Assembly: GCF_000282635.1 (NCBI RefSeq) | Contig: NZ_AKIW01000042.1 | Span: 62,001 to 126,000, forward strand | DNA length: 64,000 nucleotides | Origin: Variovorax sp. CF313 | GTDB taxonomy: Bacteria > Pseudomonadota > Gammaproteobacteria > Burkholderiales > Burkholderiaceae_C | Direction: 5' to 3' | Shown: one piece after another, positions 26,283 to 34,885 of the stretch | Position numbering within the stretch: position 1 is the first letter of the stretch | Layout: each line of letters begins with the position of its first letter | Made by a program: the position numbers and the translations under genes | The notes under the pieces: generated by a model | Database searches by the model: none | Seen by the model: only the letters and a program-made list of their open reading frames with translations | Told to the model about the DNA's origin: nothing

Positions 26283-27383
26283 ATGCCATTCCACGCAGAG
26301 CCGATGTTCCCCGGCGACCTCTACGACACGACGCTGCGCGTTGCCGCCGCTGCCACCACGACCGCCGATGCCGATGCCCATGCATCGAGCCCAACCTGGC
26401 GCCAGTTCCTGGGCCTGGGCTGGCAGGCCGTGCTGGTGGCCGAAGCCAGCGGTGGTGCCGGCGCCTCGCTGGGCGACATCGCCGCCATCGCCGAGGCGGC
26501 CGGACGCCACGCGCTGGCCGCGCCACTGGTCGAGCGTTGCGCCGTGGTGCCCACGCTGCTGTCGCGCATCGGCGGCAACCCCGCCGCCGAAACGCTGCTG
26601 GGCGACATCGCGAGCGGCGAGGCCTCGGCCTGCCCGGTGCTGGCGCTCGACGACGCAGCCCCTGCCGCCCGCCTGCAAGGCGGACGCGTGGTGCTGCACG
26701 GCAGCCTGCGCGGCGCGGACCTCACCGAACCCGTGACGCACCTGCTGGCGCTCGTCGCGCTGGACGGCAAGGACGCGCTGGTGCTGCTGCCGCGCGCTGT
26801 GCTGGCCGGCGCCGCACGCAGCTACACGGGCATCGATGCGCGCCACACCACCGACATCGACGTCGAGGGCCTCGCGCTGCCCGAGGCCGCCGTCCTGCTG
26901 AGCGGCGCCGCGGTCCGCCCGCTGGTGGACCACGCCAACGCGGTCGGCGCGCTGCTGTCGTGCGCGCAAATGGTCGGCGCCATCGGCGCGATGATCGAGC
27001 AGACCATCGAGTACCTCGGCACGCGCGAGCAGTTCGGCGTGGCGCTCGCCACCTTCCAGGCCCTGCGGCACAAGGTGGTCGAGATGTACGTGGCCTACGA
27101 GAATGTGCGCGGCATGGTGCGCCAGCAAGTGCTGGTGCTTGACGGCATGGGCTCGGCGTTGCCGGGACGCGAGGTGCGGCGCGAACTGGCGCTGGTGAAG
27201 CTGTACCTCGCCGTCACCGGCCGGCAAGTCGCGGAGACTGCCATCCAGCTGCACGGCGGTATCGGCATGTCGCGCGAGCTGCCGGCGGCGCGGCTCGCCA
27301 TGCATGCGCTGGCCTGCAGCCAGCAGTGGGGTGATCGTTTCAGCCAGCTCGACCGGCTCGCCGCCGACGCCGTGCTGCATTGA
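26283..27383 (+). CDS. Acyl-CoA dehydrogenase, small-subunit type (PimD-like), 366 aa
   Basis: Acyl-CoA dehydrogenase fold with a shortened middle domain. Recognisable parts are WRQFLGLGWQAVLVAEASGG near the N-terminus, EYLGTREQFGVALATFQALRH and the C-terminal IQLHGGIGMSRELPAARL. It lacks both the SEPGAGSD flavin loop and a YEGT-type Glu, as expected of the partner subunit in heteromeric dehydrogenases. Starts 4 bases after the large subunit and is followed by the acyl-CoA synthetase after 10 bases. I infer it completes the FAD and CoA sites of its neighbour. ATG 26283 chosen; 26304 possible. Confidence 0.85.
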   Translation: MPFHAEPMFPGDLYDTTLRVAAAATTTADADAHASSPTWRQFLGLGWQAVLVAEASGGAGASLGDIAAIAEAAGRHALAAPLVERCAVVPTLLSRIGGNPAAETLLGDIASGEASACPVLALDDAAPAARLQGGRVVLHGSLRGADLTEPVTHLLALVALDGKDALVLLPRAVLAGAARSYTGIDARHTTDIDVEGLALPEAAVLLSGAAVRPLVDHANAVGALLSCAQMVGAIGAMIEQTIEYLGTREQFGVALATFQALRHKVVEMYVAYENVRGMVRQQVLVLDGMGSALPGREVRRELALVKLYLAVTGRQVAETAIQLHGGIGMSRELPAARLAMHALACSQQWGDRFSQLDRLAADAVLH

Positions 27384-27393
27384 GGAGCTTGTG

Positions 27394-29505
27394 GTGCATT
27401 CACTCGATTCGCTTTTCAATCCCTCTTCCGTGGCGCTGATCGGCGCTTCGTCCGACCCCGAGCGCATCGGCGGACGACCGCTGCGCTTCATGCTCGAAGG
27501 CGGCTTCGAGGCGCCGCTCTACCCGGTCAACAAGAGCGGCGACACCATCCAGGGCCTGCCCGCCTTCGCCAGCGTGCTCGACATTCCGCACCCGGTCGAC
27601 CAGGCCGTCATTGCCGTGCCGGTGGCCGGCGTGGAGGCGGCCGTGCGCGACAGCATCGGCAAGGGCGTGAAGGCGATCCAGGTGCTGACCGCCGGCTTCG
27701 CCGAGATCGACGCCGCGGGCCGTGCGCTGCAGGACCGCCTGGTGCAGATGTGCCGCGATGCCGGCGTGCGCATGGTGGGGCCGAACTCGCTCGGCCTGCT
27801 CAACGTGCCGACGCGCTTCTTCTCGACTTTCTCGACCGCGCTGAACGGCCTGAAGCCCGTGCCCGGGCCCATTGCGCTGGCCACGCAAAGCGGCGCCTTC
27901 GGCTCCGCGGCCTACGGCATGGCCTCGCTGCGCGGCCTGGGTTTCAGCAAGATCATCGCGACCGGCAACGAAGGCGACGTCGATGTGGCCGAGTGCATCG
28001 ACTACCTCGTGGACGACGCCGACACGCGCGTCATCTGCGCCGCGCTGGAGTCGTGCCGCGACGGCGAGCGCCTGCGGCGCGCGCTGCTGAAGGCCGCGGC
28101 TGCGGGCAAGCCCGTGCTCATCATGAAAGTGGGCCGCACCGAGGTCGGCGCCGCCGCGGCTTCCACGCACACCGGTTCGCTGGCCGGCAACGACACGGTC
28201 TATGACACCGTCTTCGCAGAGTGCGGCGCATGGCGGCCCGAATCGATCGAGGAGATGCTCGACATCGCCTATGCGTTCTCGGTCGCGCGGGCCCTGCCGC
28301 ACAACGCCGGCATGGGCATCGTCACCGGCTCCGGCGGCATCGGCGTGCTGATGGCCGACGATGCCGGTGGGCGCGGCATGTCGCTGCCGCCGCTGCCCGA
28401 GGCCGCACGCCGTGCCGCGCTCGACCTGCTGCCGTTCGCGGTGGCGAGCAATCCGCTGGACATGACGGCGCAGGTCACCTCGGTGCCCAGCGGCGTGTCG
28501 CGCACGGTGGGCGTCATGCTGGACCACGCGGACTACGGCACGGTGTTCGCCTACCTCGCTCACGTGGGCCTTTCGCCGGAGCGCTTCGCCTCGACGCAGG
28601 CGGAACTGATCGCGCAGCGCCAGCGGCATCCGGACCGGCTGATGGTGCTGGTGATGCTGTCGAAGCCCGAAGTCAACCGCGCGCTCGAACAGCACGGCAT
28701 TCCGGTGTTCGAGGACCCGTCGCGCGCGGTGCGTGCGCTGGCCGCGCTCGCGCATATCCGCGCACGCCGCGAGACGCTCTACAAGCCCGTGCGGTGTGCG
28801 GCTGCTGTGCCGCTGCGCGGCGACGTGTCGACCGAGGACGGTGCCAAGCGCGCGCTGGCGCATGCGGGCCTGCCGGTATTGCCCGAGCGCCTGTGCCGCA
28901 GCGCCGCCGATGCGGCGGCTGCCGCGCGGACGCTGGGCTTTCCGGTGGTTGCGAAGATCGTCTCGCCCGACATTCCCCACAAGACCGAGGTCGGCGGCGT
29001 CATGCTGCGCCTGCAGGACGCGGCGGCGGTCGAGGCCGCGTACGACGAGTTGATGGCACGCGCCCGCAAGGCGCGGCCCGACGCGCGGCTCGAAGGCGTG
29101 CTGGTCGCGCCGATGCTGCAGGGCGGTGTCGAGGTGATCCTCGGCATCCACCGCGACCCGACCTTCGGGCCGATGGTGATGTACGGCTCGGGCGGCACGG
29201 CCGTCGAGCTCTTCAAGGACGTGGCCTTCGCCTCCGCGCCGTTGACGCCCGGGCGTGCCGCCGCGCTGATCGAGCGCGTGCGCTCCACGCAGCTGCTGCG
29301 CGGCTGGCGCGGCGGCCCGCGCTACGACGAGGCGGCGCTGGCCGACGCCCTGTGCCGCCTGTCCGACTTCGGCATCGCCCATGCCGACGAGCTCGAAAGC
29401 GTCGACATCAATCCCCTGGTGGTGCGCACCGACGGTGCCGCCTGCCTCGACGCGGTGATCGTGCTGCGCGGCACGGAAACGAAGGAGCATTCGCATGCAG
29501 ACTGA
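27394..29505 (+). CDS. NDP-forming acyl-CoA synthetase (acetate-CoA ligase family), 703 aa
   Basis: GTG 27394 is 6 bases from GAGGAG; the adjacent GTG at 27391 is too close. Domains: CoA-binding Rossmann (about 1-130, LIGASSDPERIGG), two succinyl-CoA-ligase-like domains with the phospho-His in STHTGSLAGND (about His259), and a C-terminal ATP-grasp domain (about 490-700, VVAKIVSPDIPHKTEVGGVM and GVLVAPMLQGGVEVILG). Fused alpha-beta order is typical of bacterial ADP- or GDP-forming enzymes. It would convert a carboxylate to its CoA ester, or run in reverse to make ATP from an acyl-CoA. It overlaps the next gene by 11 bases, indicating translational coupling. Confidence 0.9.
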   Translation: MHSLDSLFNPSSVALIGASSDPERIGGRPLRFMLEGGFEAPLYPVNKSGDTIQGLPAFASVLDIPHPVDQAVIAVPVAGVEAAVRDSIGKGVKAIQVLTAGFAEIDAAGRALQDRLVQMCRDAGVRMVGPNSLGLLNVPTRFFSTFSTALNGLKPVPGPIALATQSGAFGSAAYGMASLRGLGFSKIIATGNEGDVDVAECIDYLVDDADTRVICAALESCRDGERLRRALLKAAAAGKPVLIMKVGRTEVGAAAASTHTGSLAGNDTVYDTVFAECGAWRPESIEEMLDIAYAFSVARALPHNAGMGIVTGSGGIGVLMADDAGGRGMSLPPLPEAARRAALDLLPFAVASNPLDMTAQVTSVPSGVSRTVGVMLDHADYGTVFAYLAHVGLSPERFASTQAELIAQRQRHPDRLMVLVMLSKPEVNRALEQHGIPVFEDPSRAVRALAALAHIRARRETLYKPVRCAAAVPLRGDVSTEDGAKRALAHAGLPVLPERLCRSAADAAAAARTLGFPVVAKIVSPDIPHKTEVGGVMLRLQDAAAVEAAYDELMARARKARPDARLEGVLVAPMLQGGVEVILGIHRDPTFGPMVMYGSGGTAVELFKDVAFASAPLTPGRAAALIERVRSTQLLRGWRGGPRYDEAALADALCRLSDFGIAHADELESVDINPLVVRTDGAACLDAVIVLRGTETKEHSHAD

Positions 29506-30058
29506 AGGACGCCTGATCGCACTGGAGGCCCGGCTCGAGGCGCTGAGCGCGCGCGAGGCGATCCGCGCATGCCTCTATCGCTATTGCCGCGGCATCGACC
29601 GCTGCGACGAGGCCGCGCTGCGCTCGTCGTACTGGCCCGACGCCACCGATCGGCACGGCCCCTACAGCGGCAGCGCCAGCGGCTTCATCGATTGGGCGCT
29701 GGCAAAGCTCAAGGAGGGCGGCCGCGTGATCCACACGATCGGCAACATCGCGATCGAACTGCGTGGCGCCGAGGCGGCGGTGGAGAGCTATTTCCAGGCC
29801 TTCCAGACCGACACCGACGCGCAGGGCAAGCAGCGCGAGACCTTCCTGTGCGGCCGCTACATCGACCGCTTCGAGCGGCGCGGCGCGGGCGAATGGCGGG
29901 TGGCCGCGCGCACCGTGGCGTACGACTGGATCCGCGAGTCGGCAGCGCCCGCCGGCACCGAGGCCGAGCGCTTCGGCGTGCGCCAGCCGATCGGCGGGCG
30001 CGCGCCCGACGACCCCTGGTACGCGCTCCTGGCGTCGCTGCCCCCGGCAACTACCTGA
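29495..30058 (+). CDS. SnoaL-like (NTF2-fold) protein, 187 aa
   Basis: Begins inside the end of the synthetase gene. AREAIRACLYRYCRGIDRCDEAALRSSYWPDA is the N-terminal helix and dyad region of the SnoaL_4/bile-acid 7-alpha-dehydratase-like family, with the Tyr and Asp positions found in catalytic members. The cone-shaped NTF2 fold binds small hydrophobic ligands such as steroids and polyketides, and members act as dehydratases or isomerases. In this operon a dehydratase or isomerase of a cyclic substrate would fit, but the reaction is not established. Cytosolic. Confidence 0.78.
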   Translation: MQTEGRLIALEARLEALSAREAIRACLYRYCRGIDRCDEAALRSSYWPDATDRHGPYSGSASGFIDWALAKLKEGGRVIHTIGNIAIELRGAEAAVESYFQAFQTDTDAQGKQRETFLCGRYIDRFERRGAGEWRVAARTVAYDWIRESAAPAGTEAERFGVRQPIGGRAPDDPWYALLASLPPATT

Positions 30059-30203
30059 CGAAACCTCCGTTCTCTTCGACTTCCGCCCCCGGCATTGCCG
30101 CAGGGCGGCTTTCTGCATGCCGGCCGACAACCACGCGTTGACGGCGGCCAGGCCCTTTGCAAGGCGGGCCTGCAACCAGAAATCCCATACGAGGAGACAA
30201 ATC

Positions 30204-31412
30204 TTGTCGAGTTTCTTGAACACCCCGCGTCGCATGCCGCTCGCTGTGACGCTTTTTGCCACCGGCCTTTGTGGCACATCGCCAGCGCTGGCCCAGCAGG
30301 CACAGAAGGAAGAGTTGCGCCAGATCGTGCAGCCGGCGGGCGGCATGGCGGCCTCGCCGTCCAGCCTCACGATGTACGGCCTGGTCGACACGAGCCTGGC
30401 ATCGGCCAGCAATGCCGGCGGACGGGTGAGACGGATGGACAGCGGCCACATGAACGGCTCGCGCCTCGGGTTCAAGGGCAGCGAAGACCTGGGCGACGGA
30501 CTGCGCGCCAACTTCCTGCTGGAGATGGGCCTCAACTCCGATGCGGGAACGATGGGCCAGAACCAGGGCGCGGGCGCCAAGTCGTTCGGCCGCGGAGCGA
30601 TCGTCGGCCTGTCGGGCTCGATGGGCGAGATCCGGCTCGGGCGCACCGTGGTGGCCATCGGCTCCGAGGTGCAGGCGGTGGGCGACGCCTTCGGCCTGGG
30701 CGGCGGCGGCAACCTGCAGGGCATCCAGCCGGCGCCGGGGCGGGTCAACAACACCATCTGGTACCAGTCGCCGAATTTCGGCGGCTTCATCGCCAAGCTG
30801 TCCTACTCGCCGGGGGAGACCACCGTGACCAGCGGAACGGCGACCAGCTCCAGGTCCGGCGCGAGCACGGCCGCGTCGGTGTTCTACCTCAAGGGCGGGC
30901 TGAGCGCCGCCATCGGCTATTCCACCTACAGGCAACTGGCGGACGCGAGCACCCTGCATTGGTTCCATTCCGCCGCGGCCTACGACTTCGGTGCGGCCAA
31001 GCTGTTCGGCTCGTACGCGACCTTCCGCAATCCGGGTGCTGCGGTCACGCCGGCCACGCATGCCGCCGCGGACAACAACCTCATGTTCGCGGGCTTTCCG
31101 CTGGTGGGCTACTACAGCGGGCAGGACGACCGCAGCGCGTCGATCGGCATCGCCGTGCCCTTTGGCGTGAGCACCGTGCTCGCACAGGTGGTGCGTGTGG
31201 ATGACAAGGGGCCGTTGAACCGCGACGCCACGCAGTTCGGCATCGCCTACATCTACGCGCTGTCGAAGCGCACCAGCCTGTACGCCGACTACGGCCGCAT
31301 CCGCAACCGCAACGGCGCGGCGTATGCGGTGACGGGCGCCACCACCCAGGCCGGGCTGGATCGCGGCGGCAACAGCCACGCCACCCACGTCGGGGTGCGC
31401 GTGGCGTTCTAG
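30204..31412 (+). CDS. Gram-negative porin, 402 aa
   Basis: A TTG start at 30204 sits 7 bases after GAGGAG; an ATG at 30234 would shorten the signal peptide to an unlikely form. Residues about 1-31 form a Sec signal (PLAVTLFATGLCGTSPALA). The mature part starts a beta-barrel with SSLTMYGLVDTSLASASNAG, GSRLGFKGSEDLGDGLRANF and FGRGAIVGLSGSMGEIRLGR, and ends HATHVGVRVAF with the terminal Phe needed for outer-membrane insertion. This is the Neisseria/Comamonadaceae general porin family. Position between the SnoaL gene and IclR suggests an outer-membrane entry route for the substrate of this cluster. Confidence 0.9.
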   Translation: MSSFLNTPRRMPLAVTLFATGLCGTSPALAQQAQKEELRQIVQPAGGMAASPSSLTMYGLVDTSLASASNAGGRVRRMDSGHMNGSRLGFKGSEDLGDGLRANFLLEMGLNSDAGTMGQNQGAGAKSFGRGAIVGLSGSMGEIRLGRTVVAIGSEVQAVGDAFGLGGGGNLQGIQPAPGRVNNTIWYQSPNFGGFIAKLSYSPGETTVTSGTATSSRSGASTAASVFYLKGGLSAAIGYSTYRQLADASTLHWFHSAAAYDFGAAKLFGSYATFRNPGAAVTPATHAAADNNLMFAGFPLVGYYSGQDDRSASIGIAVPFGVSTVLAQVVRVDDKGPLNRDATQFGIAYIYALSKRTSLYADYGRIRNRNGAAYAVTGATTQAGLDRGGNSHATHVGVRVAF

Positions 31413-31434
31413 CCTATGGTTCACCCGGTGGAGG

Positions 31435-31467
31435 CACGCATGTGCGACAACTACCATCGCATGCGTG
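31435..31467. promoter_or_regulatory. Inverted repeat CACGCATG-N17-CATGCGTG, candidate IclR-type operator
   Basis: A perfect 8-bp inverted repeat with a 17-base spacer lies 17 bases before the IclR-type regulator start. The two arms are 25 bases apart, fitting two dimers or one extended site. Autoregulation is the simplest reading. It is also possible that it folds in the mRNA leader. Confidence 0.4.
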
Positions 31468-31484
31468 ATTTCTGAAGGACATCG

Positions 31485-32240
31485 ATGCCCATCGGCACAG
31501 TCAAATCGGCCACGCGGGTGCTTCAGGTGCTGGAGCATTTCGCGCAGGTGCGCACGCCCCTGGCCCTCAAGCAGATCAGCGACGCGCTGGGGTATCCGCA
31601 GTCCAGCACCACGGTGCTGCTGAAGAACCTCATCGCACTGGGCTACCTCAACTACAACCGCGCCGATCGCGTGTACTTCCCCACGCCGCGCGTGGCCTCG
31701 CTGGGCGACTGGGTCACGCAGGCGCTGTTCGGGCAAGGCCGCGTCGTCGAGGTGATGCGCGACCTGCACAGCGCCACGGGCGAGACGGTGTCGATCTGCA
31801 TGCTCAACGACATCTACCTGCAGTACATCCGCGTGATCCAGTCGACGCACCAGCTGCGCTTTCACACCGACGAGGGAAGCATGCGGCCGCTCACACTGTC
31901 GGCGATGGGGTGGCTGCTGCTGACCGACCGCTCCGATGCCGAGATCGAGAAGCTCGTGCGCCGCGCCAACATCGCCACGCCGCGCAAGGAAGACCGCGTG
32001 CCGCTGGAAGTCGTTGCGGCGCAGGTGGCCGATGCGCGCGAGCGCAAGTCGATCTACGTGGAGAACATGCCGCTGCTCGGCGGCGCCACCGTCGGCGTGG
32101 TGCTGCCTTGCCTGGTGCAGGGGCGCATCGCGGTGCTGGGCATGGGCGGGACCATCGAGCGCATGCGCCCGCATCGTGCGCGCTACACCGCGCTCATGCG
32201 AAGGCTCGTACAGCAGCTGGACGAAGACGGGACCGCATAG
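31485..32240 (+). CDS. IclR family transcriptional regulator, 251 aa
   Basis: N-terminal winged helix (about 8-68): SATRVLQVLEHFAQVRTPLA, LKQISDALGYPQSSTTVLLK and a wing with NYNRADRVYFPTPRVASLG. The C-terminal effector domain (about 85-245) has the IclR_C features GETVSICMLNDIY and LPCLVQGRIAVLGMGG. It lies 130 bases upstream of the monooxygenase gene, a common arrangement for a local activator or repressor of a catabolic oxygenase. The effector is unknown but probably a pathway intermediate. A palindrome precedes its start. Confidence 0.9.
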   Translation: MPIGTVKSATRVLQVLEHFAQVRTPLALKQISDALGYPQSSTTVLLKNLIALGYLNYNRADRVYFPTPRVASLGDWVTQALFGQGRVVEVMRDLHSATGETVSICMLNDIYLQYIRVIQSTHQLRFHTDEGSMRPLTLSAMGWLLLTDRSDAEIEKLVRRANIATPRKEDRVPLEVVAAQVADARERKSIYVENMPLLGGATVGVVLPCLVQGRIAVLGMGGTIERMRPHRARYTALMRRLVQQLDEDGTA

Positions 32241-32370
32241 GGCACGGAAATCACGGATGTAATGTTGTTCAGCGCCAGTGTGATTTTCTTGATGGGCTTC
32301 CCCACGGTGGGCATCATTTCCCTTGCACGCAAACCTGCCCGCCGTGGCTGGAATCAACAAGGAGACACAC

Positions 32371-34044
32371 ATGACCGCCGAACCCATCAACCTGCATCCA
32401 TCCCACCATCCATTGAACCCGCAGACCGGCGCCAGGCGCGTCGACGTGGTCGTGGTCGGCGCCGGCTTCGGCGGCATGTACGCCACGTACCGCTTCCGCG
32501 AAATGGGCTTCAGGGTGCAGGGCTTCGAAGCGGGCGGCGACGTCGGCGGTGTCTGGTACTGGAACCGCTACCCCGGTGCGCGCGTCGACCTGCCGAGCAT
32601 CGACTACAGCTTTTCGTTCTCTCCCGAGATCGAGCAGGAGTGGACGTGGTCGGAGCAGTTCGCGGCCCAGCCTGAATTGCTGAAGTACATCAACTTCGTG
32701 GCCGACAGGCTCGACCTGCGCCGGCACATCCAGTTCAAGACGCGCGTGACCCGCGCGGTGTGGGACGAGGCGCGCAAGCTGTGGACCGTGACGACCGATC
32801 GCGGCGACACCTACGAGGCCACGTACTGCATCATGGCGACCGGCCCCTTGTCGATTCCCAAGGACCCCGAGATTCCCGGCATCGACCGCTTCAAGGGCCA
32901 GCTGCTGCGCGCCGCCAAGTGGCCGCACCAACCCGTCGGTTTCGCGGGCAAGCGCGTGGGCGTCATCGGCACCGGATCGACGGGCATCCAGATCGTGCAG
33001 GAAGTGGGCAAGGAAGCCGGCGAGCTTTTCGTGTTCCAGCGCACGCCCAGCTTCACCATGCCGATGCGCAACGAAGTACTCGAGCCCGACTATGTGGCCG
33101 AGGTCAAGCGCAACTACGCCAGCATTCGCGAATCGGCCCGCAACAGCGCGGTGGGCGGCGTGCGCCCGCAGTCCACGCGGGCCTTCTTCAGCGTGACGCC
33201 CAGGCAGCGCCAACAGCTGCTCGAAGACGCCTGGAAGAACGGCGGGCTTGCGATGCTCGGCACCTTCTCGGACCTGCTGGCCAACCCGGAAGCCAACGAG
33301 CACGTGGCCGAATTCGTGCGCGGCAAGATCGGCGAGACCGTGAAGGACCCGGTAACGGCCGAGAAGCTGAAGCCGCGCGGCTACCCCATCTTCGCGCGCC
33401 GCCCCTGCCTGGACAGCAGCTACTACGAGACCTTCAACAGGCCCAACGTCCACCTGAAGGATTGCATCGCCGACCCGATCGTGGAGATCACCGAGCGTGG
33501 CGTGAAGACGCAGGCCGGCGAGGTCGAGCTCGACGTGCTCATCTTCGCCACCGGCTACGACGGCCTCACGGGCGCGCTGCTGGCCTTCGACATCGTCGGG
33601 CGCGACGGGCGCACGATGAACGAGAAGTGGAAGGACGGCGCGCGTTCCCACCTGGGCCTGATGATGGAAGGCTTTCCGAACCTGTTCATGACCACCGGAC
33701 CGAACGGCCCGGCCGCGCTCGCCAACATCATCCGCATCAGCGAGCACGACGTCGACTGGATCGCGGCGGCCATGACGCACATGGAAGAGAACGGCCTGTC
33801 GACCATCGAGCCGACCGCGCAGGCCGAGCAAGCCTGGATGGACCTTGTCTATGCGCTCTCGCAGCGCACACTGCTGACCAAGGCCAAGACCTGGTACGTC
33901 GGCGCGAACGTGAAGGACAAGCCGCAAGGGCTCACGCTCTTCACGGGCGGCTTCCTGAAGTACCGGGAGCATTGCGCCGCGGCGGTGCAGGGCGGTTATC
34001 GCGACTTCGTGTTCGAACGCGCGCAGCAGGCACTAGCGGCCTGA
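32371..34044 (+). CDS. Baeyer-Villiger-type flavin monooxygenase with an altered fingerprint, 557 aa
   Basis: ATG 32371 after AAGGAGA. Two nucleotide-binding motifs are intact: GAGFGG for FAD (residues 30-35) and GTGSTG for NADPH (200-205). The second type I consensus GVWYWNRYPGARVD is present at about 60-73. The BVMO fingerprint F-x-G-x-x-x-H-x-x-x-W-P at 174-185 reads FKGQLLRAAKWP, with Arg180 in place of the His; the codon is CGC at 32908-32910. Length and overall similarity match cyclohexanone/steroid-type BVMOs. Expected reaction: insertion of oxygen next to a ketone to give a lactone or ester, using NADPH and O2. The substitution makes function less certain. Confidence 0.88.
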   Translation: MTAEPINLHPSHHPLNPQTGARRVDVVVVGAGFGGMYATYRFREMGFRVQGFEAGGDVGGVWYWNRYPGARVDLPSIDYSFSFSPEIEQEWTWSEQFAAQPELLKYINFVADRLDLRRHIQFKTRVTRAVWDEARKLWTVTTDRGDTYEATYCIMATGPLSIPKDPEIPGIDRFKGQLLRAAKWPHQPVGFAGKRVGVIGTGSTGIQIVQEVGKEAGELFVFQRTPSFTMPMRNEVLEPDYVAEVKRNYASIRESARNSAVGGVRPQSTRAFFSVTPRQRQQLLEDAWKNGGLAMLGTFSDLLANPEANEHVAEFVRGKIGETVKDPVTAEKLKPRGYPIFARRPCLDSSYYETFNRPNVHLKDCIADPIVEITERGVKTQAGEVELDVLIFATGYDGLTGALLAFDIVGRDGRTMNEKWKDGARSHLGLMMEGFPNLFMTTGPNGPAALANIIRISEHDVDWIAAAMTHMEENGLSTIEPTAQAEQAWMDLVYALSQRTLLTKAKTWYVGANVKDKPQGLTLFTGGFLKYREHCAAAVQGGYRDFVFERAQQALAA

Positions 34045-34054
34045 TGCCAGGACG

Positions 34055-34076
34055 GGGACCCGCTGTTGCGGGTCCC
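34055..34076. terminator. Bidirectional hairpin between convergent operons
   Basis: GGGACCCGC, loop TGTT, GCGGGTCCC: a perfect 9-bp stem lying between the stops of the monooxygenase (+) and the SDR (-). There is no long T-run on either side, so it may act as an imperfect intrinsic terminator or as an mRNA 3'-end stabiliser for both transcripts. Confidence 0.65.
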
Positions 34077-34082
34077 GGGGCC

Positions 34083-34874
34083 TTACACGGCCAGCGTGCC
34101 GCCGTCCACCGGCAAGGTGACGCCGTTGACGAAACTCGCCAGCCCGGAGGCCAGGAACACCGCGGGCCCCGCGAGCTCGTGCGGCTGGCCCAGCCGGCCG
34201 GCCGGAATGCGCTGCATGAAGCGGCCCAGCCGCGCCGGATCGGCGCGCGTGGCTTCGGTCATGGGCGTTTCGATCACGCCGGGCGCGAGCGCGTTGACGC
34301 GGATGCCGTCCGGCGCAAGGTCGAGCGCCAGCGTCTGCGTGAACATCTTCACCGCGGCCTTGGAGGCCGAGTAGCCCAGCGCGCCGCCCTGGGCGATGAA
34401 CGCGGCCCCCGAGGCCACGTTGAGGATGCAGCCCCGCGTGCGCCGCAAGGCCGGCAGCCACGCATGCACGGTGTTGAATACGCCGAACAGGTTCACGTCC
34501 ATCGTGCGGTGCAGGTTCTCCTGCGCACGCGGGCTGTCGATGCCTTCGCGGATGATCACGCCGGCGTTGTTGACCAGCGTGTCGATGTCGCCCGCGGTGT
34601 CGTGCACCGCCTCGGCCAGCGCGACGCAGGCCTGGGCATCGGACACATCGAGCGCGTAGGCCCAGCCCTCGACGCCGGCGGCGCGCACGGCCGCCAGTGT
34701 TTCGGCGCAGCGATCGCTGCTCAGGTCGGTCACGACGACGCGCGCGCCCGCCTGGGCATAGGCCGTTGCGATGGCGCGGCCGATGCCGCTGGCGGCGCCG
34801 GTCACCAGCGCCAGCCGGTCGGACAGCAGGCCGGGCGTGGCCGGCCAGGTGGAGGGAAGGTCGTGGGCTGCCAT
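34083..34874 (-). CDS. Short-chain dehydrogenase/reductase, 263 aa
   Basis: Start at 34874 (MAAHDLPST), 7 bases after GAGGAG; ATG 34880 is only 1 base away. Classical SDR: TGAASGIGRAIA for NAD(P), NNAG, catalytic Ser in NVASGAAF and YSASK for the Tyr/Lys pair, ending PVDGGTLAV. An Asp at the end of beta-2 (VVVTDLSS) favours NAD(H). Last gene of the Liv operon, 11 bases after livM, ending at the hairpin. It probably oxidises a secondary alcohol to a ketone or the reverse, a fitting step before the Baeyer-Villiger enzyme. Confidence 0.9.
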   Translation of the reverse strand: MAAHDLPSTWPATPGLLSDRLALVTGAASGIGRAIATAYAQAGARVVVTDLSSDRCAETLAAVRAAGVEGWAYALDVSDAQACVALAEAVHDTAGDIDTLVNNAGVIIREGIDSPRAQENLHRTMDVNLFGVFNTVHAWLPALRRTRGCILNVASGAAFIAQGGALGYSASKAAVKMFTQTLALDLAPDGIRVNALAPGVIETPMTEATRADPARLGRFMQRIPAGRLGQPHELAGPAVFLASGLASFVNGVTLPVDGGTLAV

Positions 34875-34885
34875 GGGCATGCTCC

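Noticed and set aside
32247..32288. GAAATCAC / GTGATTTTC inverted repeat with 25-base spacer upstream of the monooxygenase
   Set aside because: Short arms and wide spacing in a relatively A/T-rich leader; chance is a fair explanation, so it is not listed as an operator.
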